DNA from: Mucilaginibacter sp. L294
GTDB taxonomy: Bacteria > Bacteroidota > Bacteroidia > Sphingobacteriales > Sphingobacteriaceae
Reading direction: 5' to 3'
DNA length: 32,490 nt
NCBI RefSeq assembly: GCF_001636615.1
Contig: NZ_LGEK01000052.1
Span: 1 to 32,490, forward strand
This document shows positions 1-6,277 of the stretch, one piece after another. The notes under the pieces were generated by a model that was not told the DNA's origin, ran no database searches, and saw nothing but the letters and a program-made list of their open reading frames with translations. A program made the position numbers and the translations under genes. Position 1 is the stretch's first letter, and each line of letters opens with the position of its first letter.

Positions 1-19
1 AGATGTGTATAAGAGACAG
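1..19. other. Nextera transposase mosaic-end adapter (artefact)
   Basis: The first 19 bases, AGATGTGTATAAGAGACAG, are exactly the Tn5/Nextera mosaic-end sequence used in library preparation. The matching reverse complement lies at the other end of the window. This is untrimmed adapter and not genomic DNA; genomic sequence begins at about position 20. Confidence 0.97.
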
Positions 20-260
20 ATGATGAACCTTTTAATACATCATATATCGGGGTAAAATCACCTTCTGCTGCTTCCATAGCTTTTTTAATTAAGCTATTTT
101 TTGCTACCAGCATGGTAATATCAGCCTCGAAACATTGACGACGGATATTATTTACTTTTGCAACCGTTAGATCAGCAGTATCAGTAATGTAAAAATTACC
201 GTACTCTTTAATCTGATCAGTAAGGGCAAGAACAAGGTCGTGTTTTTCTTCTTTATTCAT
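20..260 (-). CDS. rplJ: 50S ribosomal protein L10 (partial, C-terminus missing)
   Basis: This is the first 80 codons of L10 (uL10), the base of the ribosomal stalk that carries L7/L12 and recruits translation factors. The start is the ATG at 260-258, two bases beyond the rplA stop. The translation begins MNKEEKHDLVLALTDQIKEY and continues through a segment with NSLIKKAMEAAEGDF and PIYDVLKGS, typical of the rRNA-binding N-terminal domain. The remaining ~90 residues are lost because the library fragment ends at the adapter. It follows rplK and rplA in the usual order; rplL and rpoB would be expected next. No Shine-Dalgarno is visible. Identification rests on recognised sequence plus gene order. 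Confidence 0.9.
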
Positions 261-262
261 GA

Positions 263-961
263 TTAGATCCCCGCTACTGATTTAGTTTCAATTGTAATAC
301 CCGGCGACATTGTTGAAGAGATATGTATGCTCTTAAAATATGTGCCCTTTGCTGCTGATGGTTTTAATTTTGAGATAGTTTGCAATACTTCTAATGCATT
401 CTCATAAATTTTCTCAGCAGTGAAAGATGCTTTTCCTATTGAAGTATGGATGATACCGGTTTTGTCAACCTTGAAATCGATCTTACCACCTTTTACATCA
501 GCTACAGCTTTACCAACTTCTGGTGTTACTGTTCCTGATTTAGGGTTAGGCATAAGGTTACGTGGGCCTAATATTCTACCCAAACGACCTACTTTAGCCA
601 TAACACTTGGCATTGTGATGATAATATCAACGTCAGTCCATCCGCCTTCAATCTTGGCAATATAATCATCCAAACCTACGAAATCCGCACCTGCATCTTT
701 TGCTTCTTGTTCCTTATCAGGAGTACAAAGCACCAATACACGTACAGTTTTGCCGGTTCCATGAGGCAATGTTGCTATACCACGTACCATTTGATTGGCT
801 TTACGCGGGTCAACACCTAAGCGTACATCGATATCTACAGATGAGTCAAATTTGGTATTGGTTAATTCCTTTACCAGCGATGACGCTGCTTCTAACGTAT
901 ACGTTTTATTAGCCTCAATTTTGGAGAGTGCCGCTTTTTGATTTTTTGTTAATCTAGCCAC
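263..961 (-). CDS. rplA: 50S ribosomal protein L1
   Basis: Full-length L1 (uL1), 232 residues, the usual size. L1 forms the mobile stalk at the ribosomal E site and binds 23S rRNA; in many bacteria it also represses its own L11-L1 mRNA. The family signature is clear: a segment [20 protein letters not shown] followed by [15 protein letters not shown] around residues 110-145, and [15 protein letters not shown] in the C-terminal part of the RNA-binding domain. It lies 23 bases downstream of rplK and 2 bases upstream of rplJ, so it is co-transcribed. The upstream gap shows no Shine-Dalgarno. I did not find a clear L1-binding mimic in the rplK leader, so autoregulation is family knowledge only. 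Confidence 0.98.
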   Translation of the reverse strand: MARLTKNQKAALSKIEANKTYTLEAASSLVKELTNTKFDSSVDIDVRLGVDPRKANQMVRGIATLPHGTGKTVRVLVLCTPDKEQEAKDAGADFVGLDDYIAKIEGGWTDVDIIITMPSVMAKVGRLGRILGPRNLMPNPKSGTVTPEVGKAVADVKGGKIDFKVDKTGIIHTSIGKASFTAEKIYENALEVLQTISKLKPSAAKGTYFKSIHISSTMSPGITIETKSVAGI

Positions 962-984
962 TGTCTTAAACTGATTTGTATTAA

Positions 985-1428
985 TTAATTATTCCAGGGT
1001 GCCGTACCTGATACGGTTATCCCCATACTGCGGGCAGTACCTGCCACCATTCTCATGGCTGATTCTACTGTAAATGCATTCAAATCAGTCATTTTATCTT
1101 TGGCTATTGTCTCAACCTGTTCCCAATTTACATTGGCAACTTTTTTACGGTTGGGTTCAGCCGAACCACCTTTTAAGCCTGTAACTTCCAAAAGTTGGAT
1201 AGCCACCGGAGGGGTTTTAATGATAAAATCGAAAGACTTGTCGACATAAACAGTAATAACTACAGGTAACACTTTACCAGGTTTATCCTGGGTACGTGCG
1301 TTGAACTGCTTGCAAAACTCCATAATGTTCACACCTTTTGCACCCAATGCTGGGCCAATTGGTGGAGATGGGTTTGCAGCGCCGCCCTTCACTTGTAGCT
1401 TTACCATCGCACCGACTTCTTTTGCCAT
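985..1428 (-). CDS. rplK: 50S ribosomal protein L11
   Basis: L11 (uL11), 147 residues, binds the GTPase-associated centre of 23S rRNA and is needed for RelA-dependent stringent response. The sequence shows the typical N-terminal domain ([20 protein letters not shown], residues about 9-28, with the conserved proline-rich segment), [16 protein letters not shown], and the C-terminal RNA-binding domain ([20 protein letters not shown], then [10 protein letters not shown]). It is followed by rplA after 23 bases. The 197-base gap to nusG upstream holds an imperfect inverted repeat rather than a recognisable promoter, so it is probably transcribed with secE-nusG. No Shine-Dalgarno precedes the ATG. 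Confidence 0.98.
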   Translation of the reverse strand: MAKEVGAMVKLQVKGGAANPSPPIGPALGAKGVNIMEFCKQFNARTQDKPGKVLPVVITVYVDKSFDFIIKTPPVAIQLLEVTGLKGGSAEPNRKKVANVNWEQVETIAKDKMTDLNAFTVESAMRMVAGTARSMGITVSGTAPWNN

Positions 1429-1491
1429 TTTGATTTGTTTTAATTATAACTCAATGTTAGTAAGTGGAAGCTAAGTAACATTTAAGATTTT

Positions 1492-1621
1492 GTGAGTGGT
1501 TGATTTGTGAGTGGTGAGTAGTTGTCACTCCGCTTATATCAAACGCTCTGTGTATTTAATATTATATATGTTTAGGTCAGGTTTCGGTCAACTATTCACT
1601 AATCAACCATTCACCGCTCAC
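1492..1621. repeat. Imperfect palindromic intergenic element between nusG and rplK
   Basis: The left arm (1492-1528) consists of repeated words GTGAGTGGT, GTGAGTGGTGAGTAGTTG; the right arm (1590-1621) carries their reverse complements (CAACTATTCACTAATCAACC, ATTCACCGCTCAC). The arms are separated by about 60 bases. The transcript could fold into a long hairpin between the nusG stop and the rplK start. No protein is encoded. It resembles in layout, not in sequence, the palindromic spacers between the tRNA genes at 3927-4293 and next to tRNA-Gln. Confidence 0.7.
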
Positions 1622-1625
1622 TAAA

Positions 1626-2168
1626 CTATTCTTTCTCTACCTGCATGTAATTCAATTCAAGCGGCGTACGGCGCCCGAAAATCTTTACCATTACTTTTAA
1701 TTTCTTTTTCTCTTCGTTCACCTCTTCAATCACACCGCTAAAGCCGTTGAAAGGCCCATCCATTACTTTAACATTCTCGCCAACGTAATATGGTACATTC
1801 ATGGTTTCGCCTTGTGCGCTCATCTCATCAACCTTACCTAAAATACGGTTAACTTCGGCCTGGCGTAAAGGGATGGCATTACCTTGCTTATCACCTAAAA
1901 AGCCAATAACGCTATTAATATTCTTAATAACGTGCTCCAACTCACCGTCAAGCGCGGCTTCCATTAATACATAGCCAGGGAAATAGTTACGCTCTTTAGC
2001 TATCTTTTTCCCATCGCGCATCTGGTAGTATTTTTCGGTAGGGATCAATACCTGCGGGATAAGGTGTGTTATACCTAACCTGTTTACTTCCGCATCTATA
2101 TATTGCTTTACCTTTTTTTCTTTACCACTGATGGCCCTAACTACGTACCATTTTAATTGCTCACTCAT
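1626..2168 (-). CDS. nusG: Transcription termination/antitermination factor NusG
   Basis: NusG, 180 residues, binds RNA polymerase across the clamp, raises processivity and couples transcription to Rho and to the ribosome. The N-terminal NGN domain is visible ([18 protein letters not shown] at the start; [24 protein letters not shown] around residues 60-85) and the C-terminal KOW domain follows ([20 protein letters not shown], near residues 128-147). It sits 13 bases downstream of secE, the conserved secE-nusG pair. No Shine-Dalgarno is seen. A longer specialised NusG paralogue (UpxY-type, of capsule loci) is excluded by the ribosomal-protein context. Confidence 0.98.
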   Translation of the reverse strand: MSEQLKWYVVRAISGKEKKVKQYIDAEVNRLGITHLIPQVLIPTEKYYQMRDGKKIAKERNYFPGYVLMEAALDGELEHVIKNINSVIGFLGDKQGNAIPLRQAEVNRILGKVDEMSAQGETMNVPYYVGENVKVMDGPFNGFSGVIEEVNEEKKKLKVMVKIFGRRTPLELNYMQVEKE

Positions 2169-2181
2169 CTATTATATATAA

Positions 2182-2376
2182 TTAGGTTAGTGATGTATAA
2201 AACTGATTAAGCAAATAGCCGATTATCTGGTCCATACCAAAAATAACCATAGCAATAATAATTGCGGCTATCAGCACCAATACGGCACTGTTTTGCAACT
2301 CTCTCCAGGTTGGCCAGGTTACTTTCTCGGTCAACTCGATGTATGATTCTTTAATATATTCAGCTACGCCTGCCAT
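2182..2376 (-). CDS. secE: Preprotein translocase subunit SecE
   Basis: A 64-residue SecE of the short, single-spanning type. SecE clamps SecY in the SecYEG inner-membrane channel. The amphipathic helix with the conserved ELTEKVTWPTWRELQNSAVL (residues about 15-34) is diagnostic, followed by one transmembrane helix (VLIAAIIIAMVIFGMDQIIG). It lies between tRNA-Trp and nusG, the standard location in Bacteroidota. The start is ATG at 2376; no Shine-Dalgarno. Confidence 0.96.
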   Translation of the reverse strand: MAGVAEYIKESYIELTEKVTWPTWRELQNSAVLVLIAAIIIAMVIFGMDQIIGYLLNQFYTSLT

Positions 2377-2393
2377 TTTATTAATTGCTTATG

Positions 2394-2464
2394 CACGGGA
2401 ACAAGGATTCGAACCCTGATCAAAGGTTTTGGAGACCTCTATTCTACCGTTGAACTATTCCCGT
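2394..2464 (-). tRNA. tRNA-Trp (CCA)
   Basis: Cloverleaf of 71 bases on the minus strand. Acceptor stem ACGGGAA pairs with UUCCCGU, discriminator G; U8-A9 precede the D stem; the T loop is GTTCGAAT-like; the anticodon loop reads CTCCAAA with anticodon CCA. A CA follows the discriminator but a complete CCA is not encoded. Placed between tuf and secE. Confidence 0.95.
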
Positions 2465-2592
2465 GTATACTATCTCCAAAAAATATCGAAGAATTGTATT
2501 GTATTTGCTTATTGTGAATAAAGTACCGAGACAAAAGCCCCGGTACTTTATACAAAATTAACCGTTTGCTACCCAGTTAAGGGTACTTGTAA

Positions 2593-3780
2593 TTATGCTA
2601 ATATTTCAGTTACCTGACCAGCACCTACTGTTCTACCACCCTCACGGATAGCGAAACGTAAGCCTTTTTCCATAGCGATAGCGTTGATCAGCTTTACAGT
2701 GATTGTAACGTTATCACCCGGCATAACCATTTCTACACCTTCAGCTAAGGAGATCTCACCTGTTACGTCAGTTGTACGGAAATAGAATTGTGGACGGTAT
2801 TTGTTGAAGAATGGAGTATGACGGCCACCTTCTGCTTTTGATAATACGTAAACCTCTGCTTTGAAATCAGTGTGTGGGTTTACTGAACCTGGTTTGCAAA
2901 TAACCATACCCCTGCGGATATCAGTTTTTTCAATACCACGTAGTAATAAACCTACGTTATCACCAGCTTCGCCACGATCAAGGATCTTGCGGAACATCTC
3001 AACACCTGTTACGGTTGATTTTAAGTTCTCAGCACCCATACCTAAGATGTCTACCTGCTCACCAGAGTTGATAACACCACGCTCGATACGACCAGTTGCA
3101 ACAGTACCACGACCAGTGATCGAGAATACGTCCTCAACAGGCATCAAGAAAGGAAGCTCAGTTAAACGTGGAGGGATTGGAATGTAGTTATCTACAGCAT
3201 CCATCAACTCCATAATTTTTGCAACCCATTTCGGATCAGCATTTAAGCCACCCAAAGCAGAACCTTGGATAACTGGAATATCATCACCAGGGAAATCGTA
3301 GAATGATAATAATTCACGGATCTCCATTTCTACTAATTCTAATAGTTCAGGATCATCAACCATATCCACTTTGTTCATGAATACAACCAATGAAGGTACA
3401 CCTACCTGACGGGCAAGCAAGATGTGCTCACGAGTTTGTGGCATCGGACCGTCAGTTGCAGCAACTACAATGATAGCACCGTCCATCTGAGCAGCACCTG
3501 TAACCATGTTTTTCACATAATCCGCGTGACCTGGACAGTCAACGTGTGCATAGTGACGGTTAGCAGTTGAATACTCAACGTGCGCAGTATTGATAGTAAT
3601 ACCACGCTCTTTCTCTTCAGGAGCCGAGTCAATTGATTCAAATGAACGTGCTTCTGATAAACCTGCATCAGCTAATACTTTAGTGATAGCTGCAGTAAGG
3701 GTTGTTTTGCCGTGGTCAACGTGACCGATAGTGCCGATGTTTAAGTGCGGCTTGCTGCGGTCAAACTTTTCTTTTGCCAT
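2593..3780 (-). CDS. tuf: Elongation factor Tu
   Basis: EF-Tu, 395 residues, the GTPase that delivers aminoacyl-tRNA to the ribosome. GTPase motifs are all present: GHVDHGKTT (residues 19-27), the switch-I segment with RGITIN (about 59-64), DCPGH (81-85) and NKVD (136-139). Domain 2 starts near [20 protein letters not shown] and domain 3 near [19 protein letters not shown]. It lies after a run of four tRNA genes and before tRNA-Trp-secE, so it is very probably transcribed from the promoter at 4514-4544. No Shine-Dalgarno precedes the ATG despite the need for very high expression, in keeping with leaderless-SD, A/T-rich initiation in this phylum. Confidence 0.99.
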   Translation of the reverse strand: MAKEKFDRSKPHLNIGTIGHVDHGKTTLTAAITKVLADAGLSEARSFESIDSAPEEKERGITINTAHVEYSTANRHYAHVDCPGHADYVKNMVTGAAQMDGAIIVVAATDGPMPQTREHILLARQVGVPSLVVFMNKVDMVDDPELLELVEMEIRELLSFYDFPGDDIPVIQGSALGGLNADPKWVAKIMELMDAVDNYIPIPPRLTELPFLMPVEDVFSITGRGTVATGRIERGVINSGEQVDILGMGAENLKSTVTGVEMFRKILDRGEAGDNVGLLLRGIEKTDIRRGMVICKPGSVNPHTDFKAEVYVLSKAEGGRHTPFFNKYRPQFYFRTTDVTGEISLAEGVEMVMPGDNVTITVKLINAIAMEKGLRFAIREGGRTVGAGQVTEILA

Positions 3781-3849
3781 GATTTATTTTATTATTTGTA
3801 GGTTAATTTATTTAAAACGTAATGTACTTTATATTATTTAAAGTATCTG

Positions 3850-3921
<72 letters not shown>

Positions 3922-3926
3922 TAATA

Positions 3927-3971
3927 TTAGTTACCAGTTGTTAGTTACCAGCTTGCAGTTACCTGCTTACC
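3927..3971. repeat. Short tandem word repeat between tRNA-Thr(GGT) and tRNA-Gly
   Basis: Three imperfect tandem copies of a 14-16 base unit: TTAGTTACCAGTTG, TTAGTTACCAGCTTG, then CAGTTACCTGCTTACC. No coding capacity. It fills the spacer between two co-transcribed tRNAs and belongs to the same kind of word-repeat spacer as 4081-4150 and 4243-4293. Confidence 0.65.
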
Positions 3972-4002
3972 GTGAACCGCGTGCTGCTCACTTTTTTTTA
4001 AG

Positions 4003-4075
4003 AGCGGAAGAAGAGGTTCGAACTCTCGACCTATAGCTTGGAAGGCTATCGCTCTACCAACTGAGCTACTTCCGC
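4003..4075 (-). tRNA. tRNA-Gly (TCC)
   Basis: A 73-base cloverleaf: acceptor GCGGAAG with CUUCCGC, discriminator U, D stem GCTC/GAGC, anticodon stem ATAGC/GCTAT with loop CTTCCAA (anticodon TCC), T loop TTCGAAC. CCA is not encoded. Confidence 0.96.
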
Positions 4076-4080
4076 AATGT

Positions 4081-4150
4081 TAAAACCTAAAACACTAAAC
4101 TCTAAACCCCAAAATAATTTTTAGAATTTAGAATTTAGCAATTAGAACTT
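4081..4150. repeat. Palindromic word-repeat spacer between tRNA-Gly and tRNA-Tyr
   Basis: The left half repeats CTAAAAC/CTAAAC-like words (CCTAAAACACTAAACTCTAA) and the right half repeats their complements (TTTAGAATTTAGAATTTAGC). The two halves can pair as an A/T-rich hairpin in the precursor RNA. No protein and no mobile-element features. Confidence 0.65.
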
Positions 4151-4154
4151 ACAG

Positions 4155-4235
4155 TGGGGGGAGAAGGATTCGAACCTTCGTAGCCGAAGCAGCGGATTTA
4201 CAGTCCGCCCCATTTGACCGCTCTGGTATCCCCCC
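4155..4235 (-). tRNA. tRNA-Tyr (GTA)
   Basis: An 81-base type II tRNA with a long variable arm (GCTGCTTCGGCTACG region). Acceptor GGGGGGA pairs with UCCCCCC, discriminator A; anticodon stem GCGGA/TCCGC with loop CTGTAAA (anticodon GTA). CCA is not encoded. Confidence 0.96.
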
Positions 4236-4242
4236 AGTTGTT

Positions 4243-4293
4243 AATTTCGGATTTGCAATACCTAATTGGAAGCTAAGTATCACATTTCCGAAA
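4243..4293. repeat. Palindromic spacer between tRNA-Tyr and tRNA-Thr(TGT)
   Basis: ATTTCGGATTTG near the left end faces CACATTTCCGAAAT at the right end, giving a small stem (ATTTCGGA with TTCCGAAAT). The interior holds TGGAAGCTAAGTA, which also occurs near 1465-1477 in the nusG-rplK gap. No gene. Confidence 0.55.
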
Positions 4294-4300
4294 TAAACAG

Positions 4301-4373
4301 AGCCTCCTATCGGGATCGAACCAATGACCTACTGATTACAAGTCAGTCGCTCTACCAGCTGAGCTAAGGAGGC
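4301..4373 (-). tRNA. tRNA-Thr (TGT)
   Basis: A 73-base cloverleaf: acceptor GCCTCCT with AGGAGGC, discriminator U, D stem GCTC/GAGC, anticodon stem ACTGA/TCAGT with loop CTTGTAA (anticodon TGT), T stem closing around TTCGATC. First tRNA of the tuf operon, about 134 bases after the predicted transcription start. Confidence 0.96.
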
Positions 4374-4465
4374 TTAAATTGTCGCCATTACCTTTTTTGC
4401 CGTTCGGCAGTTTTGGTTTTGGCTGCAAAATAATATTGCGCTTATTTTTTCTTTTTAAAGAACCA

Positions 4466-4509
4466 CCCTTTCAATAAACAAGAGACTAATTAAAGCCTCT
4501 CTGAAAGGG
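4466..4509 (-). other. Hairpin at the predicted 5' end of the tRNA-tuf transcript
   Basis: Perfect 7-base arms CCCTTTC (4466-4472) and GAAAGGG (4503-4509) enclose a shorter AGAG (4481-4484) / CTCT (4497-4500) pairing. The arm at 4503-4509 falls at about +1 of the transcript expected from the promoter at 4514-4544, so the RNA would start in a stem. It may protect the 5' end; this role is inference. Confidence 0.5.
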
Positions 4510-4513
4510 ATTG

Positions 4514-4544
4514 CAAATCTACAAAAATTTAAAGCTGTACAAAA
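4514..4544 (-). promoter_or_regulatory. Promoter of the tRNA-tuf-secE-nusG-rpl operon
   Basis: On the minus strand the -33 element TTTTG (4544-4540) and the -7 element TAGATTTG (4521-4514) are 18 bases apart. This matches the Bacteroidota primary-sigma consensus TTTG / TAnnTTTG. It lies directly after the hpf terminator, so it restarts transcription for the tRNA-tuf block. Expected start of RNA is near 4507. Confidence 0.75.
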
Positions 4545-4552
4545 TATTTTTG

Positions 4553-4585
4553 CAAAAAAAATCGGCAGGCTTTAAACCTGCCGAT
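4553..4585 (-). terminator. Rho-independent terminator after hpf
   Basis: On the minus strand a perfect stem ATCGGCAGG...CCTGCCGAT (4561-4585) with a small TTTAAAG loop is followed by a run of eight T residues (4561-4554). It ends the rpsU-xerC-hpf transcript. Confidence 0.88.
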
Positions 4586-4614
4586 CCGGGCTTCAATTTT
4601 GCCCTGTTATATGC

Positions 4615-4962
4615 CTAAAAATCATCTTCTTCCGTTACAAGGGCCGCTTTTTTAGCAGCTTCGGCAGCGATAGATTTTTTTGTTTTATGTTTCTCAATTT
4701 GCTTACGAAGGCTCTCAACCACCAAATCGGTAGCCTCTTCAAACGTTTTGCACTTCTCTTTTGCAAATATTTGATTGCCCGGCAGCATCAGTTTTATCTC
4801 TGATATCTTGTTAGCCTCATCCTCTACGTTCTCCAGCTTTAAATAAACTTCACCGCTTATTATATGATCATAAAACGTCTCCAGCTTGTCTACTTTCTTT
4901 TGGATAAAATCAAGTAATCTCTTGTCTGCAGTGAAGTGAATAGATTGCACTGTAATTTTCAT
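4615..4962 (-). CDS. hpf: Ribosome hibernation-promoting factor, short HPF/RaiA family
   Basis: A 115-residue protein starting MKITVQSIHFTADKRLLDFI, the beta-alpha-beta-beta-beta-alpha fold of the HPF/YfiA family that sits in the decoding centre of idle ribosomes. The segment with IISGEVYLKLENVEDEANKI and the later VVESLRKQIEKHKTKK match the family; the long-HPF dimerisation domain is absent. It begins 12 bases after the xerC stop, and that gap contains AAAGGAGG only 4 bases before the ATG. A Shine-Dalgarno this strong is unusual here and in the phylum. A terminator follows at 4553-4585. Identification is sound; the exact mode (100S dimer or monosome inactivation) cannot be told. Confidence 0.95.
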   Translation of the reverse strand: MKITVQSIHFTADKRLLDFIQKKVDKLETFYDHIISGEVYLKLENVEDEANKISEIKLMLPGNQIFAKEKCKTFEEATDLVVESLRKQIEKHKTKKSIAAEAAKKAALVTEEDDF

Positions 4963-4966
4963 TTTT

Positions 4967-4974
4967 CCTCCTTT
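4967..4974 (-). promoter_or_regulatory. Strong Shine-Dalgarno of hpf
   Basis: The minus strand reads TAAAAAGGAGGAAAAATG: the xerC stop TAA (4977-4975), then AAAGGAGG (4974-4967), four A residues, then the hpf ATG at 4962. GGAGG is fully complementary to the anti-SD of 16S rRNA. Other ribosomal genes of the window lack this. Confidence 0.85.
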
Positions 4975-5889
4975 TTATGCCTTTGGATGGGCTTGTTTAT
5001 AAATAGATTTAAGTCGTTCAACTGAATTGTGCGTATAAATTTGCGTAGCGCTAAGGTTAGCGTGCCCAAGCAATTCTTTTATAGCGTTTAAATCGGCCCC
5101 CTTGTTTAGCAAGCTGGTTGCAAACGTATGCCTTAACACGTGAGGGCTTTTTTTATCCTGGGTTGATATGTGTGAAAGATATTTTTGCACTATTAAATAT
5201 ATAAGCTTTGGATATGCATCCGCTCCTTTATTTGTAACGATAAAGGTTAAGGAATTGTTATTAAAATTTTCACATTTCTTTGCCTCGGTATAGCGCTTTA
5301 AGAGTAGTATAAGCTCATGATTAAGGGGTATTATCCTCTGTTTGTTGCGTTTACCTAAAACTTTAATGGTGCCTTCGTATAAATTAATATCTGTTTCTTT
5401 TATACCGGTAATTTCTGCCAGGCGCATGCCGGTGCCAAAAAGCATCTCAATAACCAGTTTATCGCGCAGGCCTGTAAAATTATCCTCAAATATTTTTTCG
5501 CCTTCAGTATCCATTTTGCCCTCCAGCATGCCAATTAGTTTATCATTATCAACTATTGTTGGCAGGTTCTTCGGTACTTTAGGTGCGCTGATGCGCGATG
5601 TTGGGTTGGCTGTTATTACGCCCTCCTGCAGTAAAAATTTAAAGTATTTACGCAGCGTAGCTATTTTCCGGTTAACAGAGCGCGCAAGCAGCTTGTTATC
5701 CATTAGCTGAACCATCCAGTTGCGGATGTCGTGATGGCTGATATCTGATGGGGATGTAACCTGTATGGGTTGGTTGGGCGGGTTTAAAAAGAGCATAAAT
5801 TGCTCCAGGTCGCTCTGGTAGGCTGATACCGTGTGGGGAGAGTATCTTTTCTCGAACCTGATGTACTGTATAAACCTGTCTAAAAACAT
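4975..5889 (-). CDS. xerC: Tyrosine recombinase XerC/XerD family
   Basis: A site-specific tyrosine recombinase of 304 residues from the ATG at 5889, the usual Xer length; it resolves chromosome dimers at dif. The N-terminal SAM-like DNA-binding domain begins FLDRFIQYIRFEKRYSPHTV. The catalytic domain shows the first Arg in GTGMRLAEI, Lys in the KVLGKRNKQRIIPL hairpin, the H-x-x-R motif in SPHVLRHTFATSLLN, the second His in LLGHANLSATQIYTH, and the nucleophile Tyr in IYTH. An in-frame TTG at 5910 would add seven residues but falls in a hairpin loop, so I prefer the ATG. It lies between rpsU and hpf, a common Bacteroidota arrangement, and is not linked to a mobile element. Confidence 0.93.
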   Translation of the reverse strand: MFLDRFIQYIRFEKRYSPHTVSAYQSDLEQFMLFLNPPNQPIQVTSPSDISHHDIRNWMVQLMDNKLLARSVNRKIATLRKYFKFLLQEGVITANPTSRISAPKVPKNLPTIVDNDKLIGMLEGKMDTEGEKIFEDNFTGLRDKLVIEMLFGTGMRLAEITGIKETDINLYEGTIKVLGKRNKQRIIPLNHELILLLKRYTEAKKCENFNNNSLTFIVTNKGADAYPKLIYLIVQKYLSHISTQDKKSPHVLRHTFATSLLNKGADLNAIKELLGHANLSATQIYTHNSVERLKSIYKQAHPKA

Positions 5890-5935
5890 AAAAACTATTT
5901 GAACACCCAATAAATTGAATGTACAAATAGTTTTT
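5890..5935 (-). terminator. Hairpin abutting the xerC start (terminator-like)
   Basis: Perfect 12-base arms AAAAACTATTTG (5890-5901) and CAAATAGTTTTT (5924-5935) flank a 22-base loop. In the minus-strand transcript the 3' arm ends in T residues immediately before ATGTTTTTAG. It could be a weak terminator of rpsU with partial read-through, or a structure limiting xerC translation. The stem holds only three G/C pairs. Confidence 0.5.
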
Positions 5936-5976
5936 TTATAGTGACAAGAAAATCTGTAAATTTCTTTTAAAAGAAA

Positions 5977-6171
5977 TTAAACAGTAGTTTCCAGATTCAT
6001 ATTTTGCTTGTAGATAGCATGTTTAATTTCATGCCTGCGGGTAATTGATTTCTTTTCAAAAGCCTGGCGACTGCGCAGTTCTCTTAAAACACCTGTTTTT
6101 TCAAATTTCTTTTTAAAGCGTTTTAATGCTTTATCTAATGATTCGCCGTCTTTTACGTTAATGATGATCAT
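5977..6171 (-). CDS. rpsU: 30S ribosomal protein S21
   Basis: bS21, 64 residues, starts MIIINVKDGESLDKALKRFK and continues KKFEKTGVLRELRSRQAFEK, the whole-family signature, with a basic C-terminal half. It sits on the 30S platform next to the 3' end of 16S rRNA. In Bacteroidota bS21, bS18 and bS6 are known to sequester the anti-SD, and rpsU is known to keep a strong Shine-Dalgarno in that phylum. Here GAAAGGAGGT lies at 6192-6183, with GGAGG 12 bases before the ATG. A TACCTTTG promoter element lies at 6208-6201. A terminator-like hairpin follows, then xerC and hpf. Confidence 0.97.
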   Translation of the reverse strand: MIIINVKDGESLDKALKRFKKKFEKTGVLRELRSRQAFEKKSITRRHEIKHAIYKQNMNLETTV

Positions 6172-6182
6172 AATTCCTATAT

Positions 6183-6192
6183 ACCTCCTTTC
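6183..6192 (-). promoter_or_regulatory. Strong Shine-Dalgarno of rpsU
   Basis: GAAAGGAGGT on the minus strand is a ten-base match to the complement of the bacterial 16S 3' end. The GGAGG core (6188-6184) is 12 bases from the ATG at 6171, somewhat longer than the usual optimum. Known biology of bS21 in Bacteroidota suggests an autoregulatory site: ribosomes lacking bS21 expose the anti-SD and translate rpsU better. Confidence 0.88.
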
Positions 6193-6200
6193 AGGGACGT

Positions 6201-6208
6201 CAAAGGTA
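6201..6208 (-). promoter_or_regulatory. Promoter -7 element of rpsU
   Basis: Minus-strand TACCTTTG matches the Bacteroidota TAnnTTTG. A clear TTTG -33 element is not seen at the expected distance. The predicted start near 6195 would give a very short leader beginning almost at the Shine-Dalgarno. Confidence 0.5.
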
Positions 6209-6277
6209 GGAAAATACTTTTAAATCTGAAATACAATATTTTATAATCTTTTATAGCCGTTTAATTCATGGTAATTA

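Noticed and set aside
4975..5889. XerC-like gene as the integrase of a mobile island
   Set aside because: It lies in the conserved rpsU-xerC-hpf cluster, with no att-like repeats, phage genes or excision partners nearby despite the tRNA genes.
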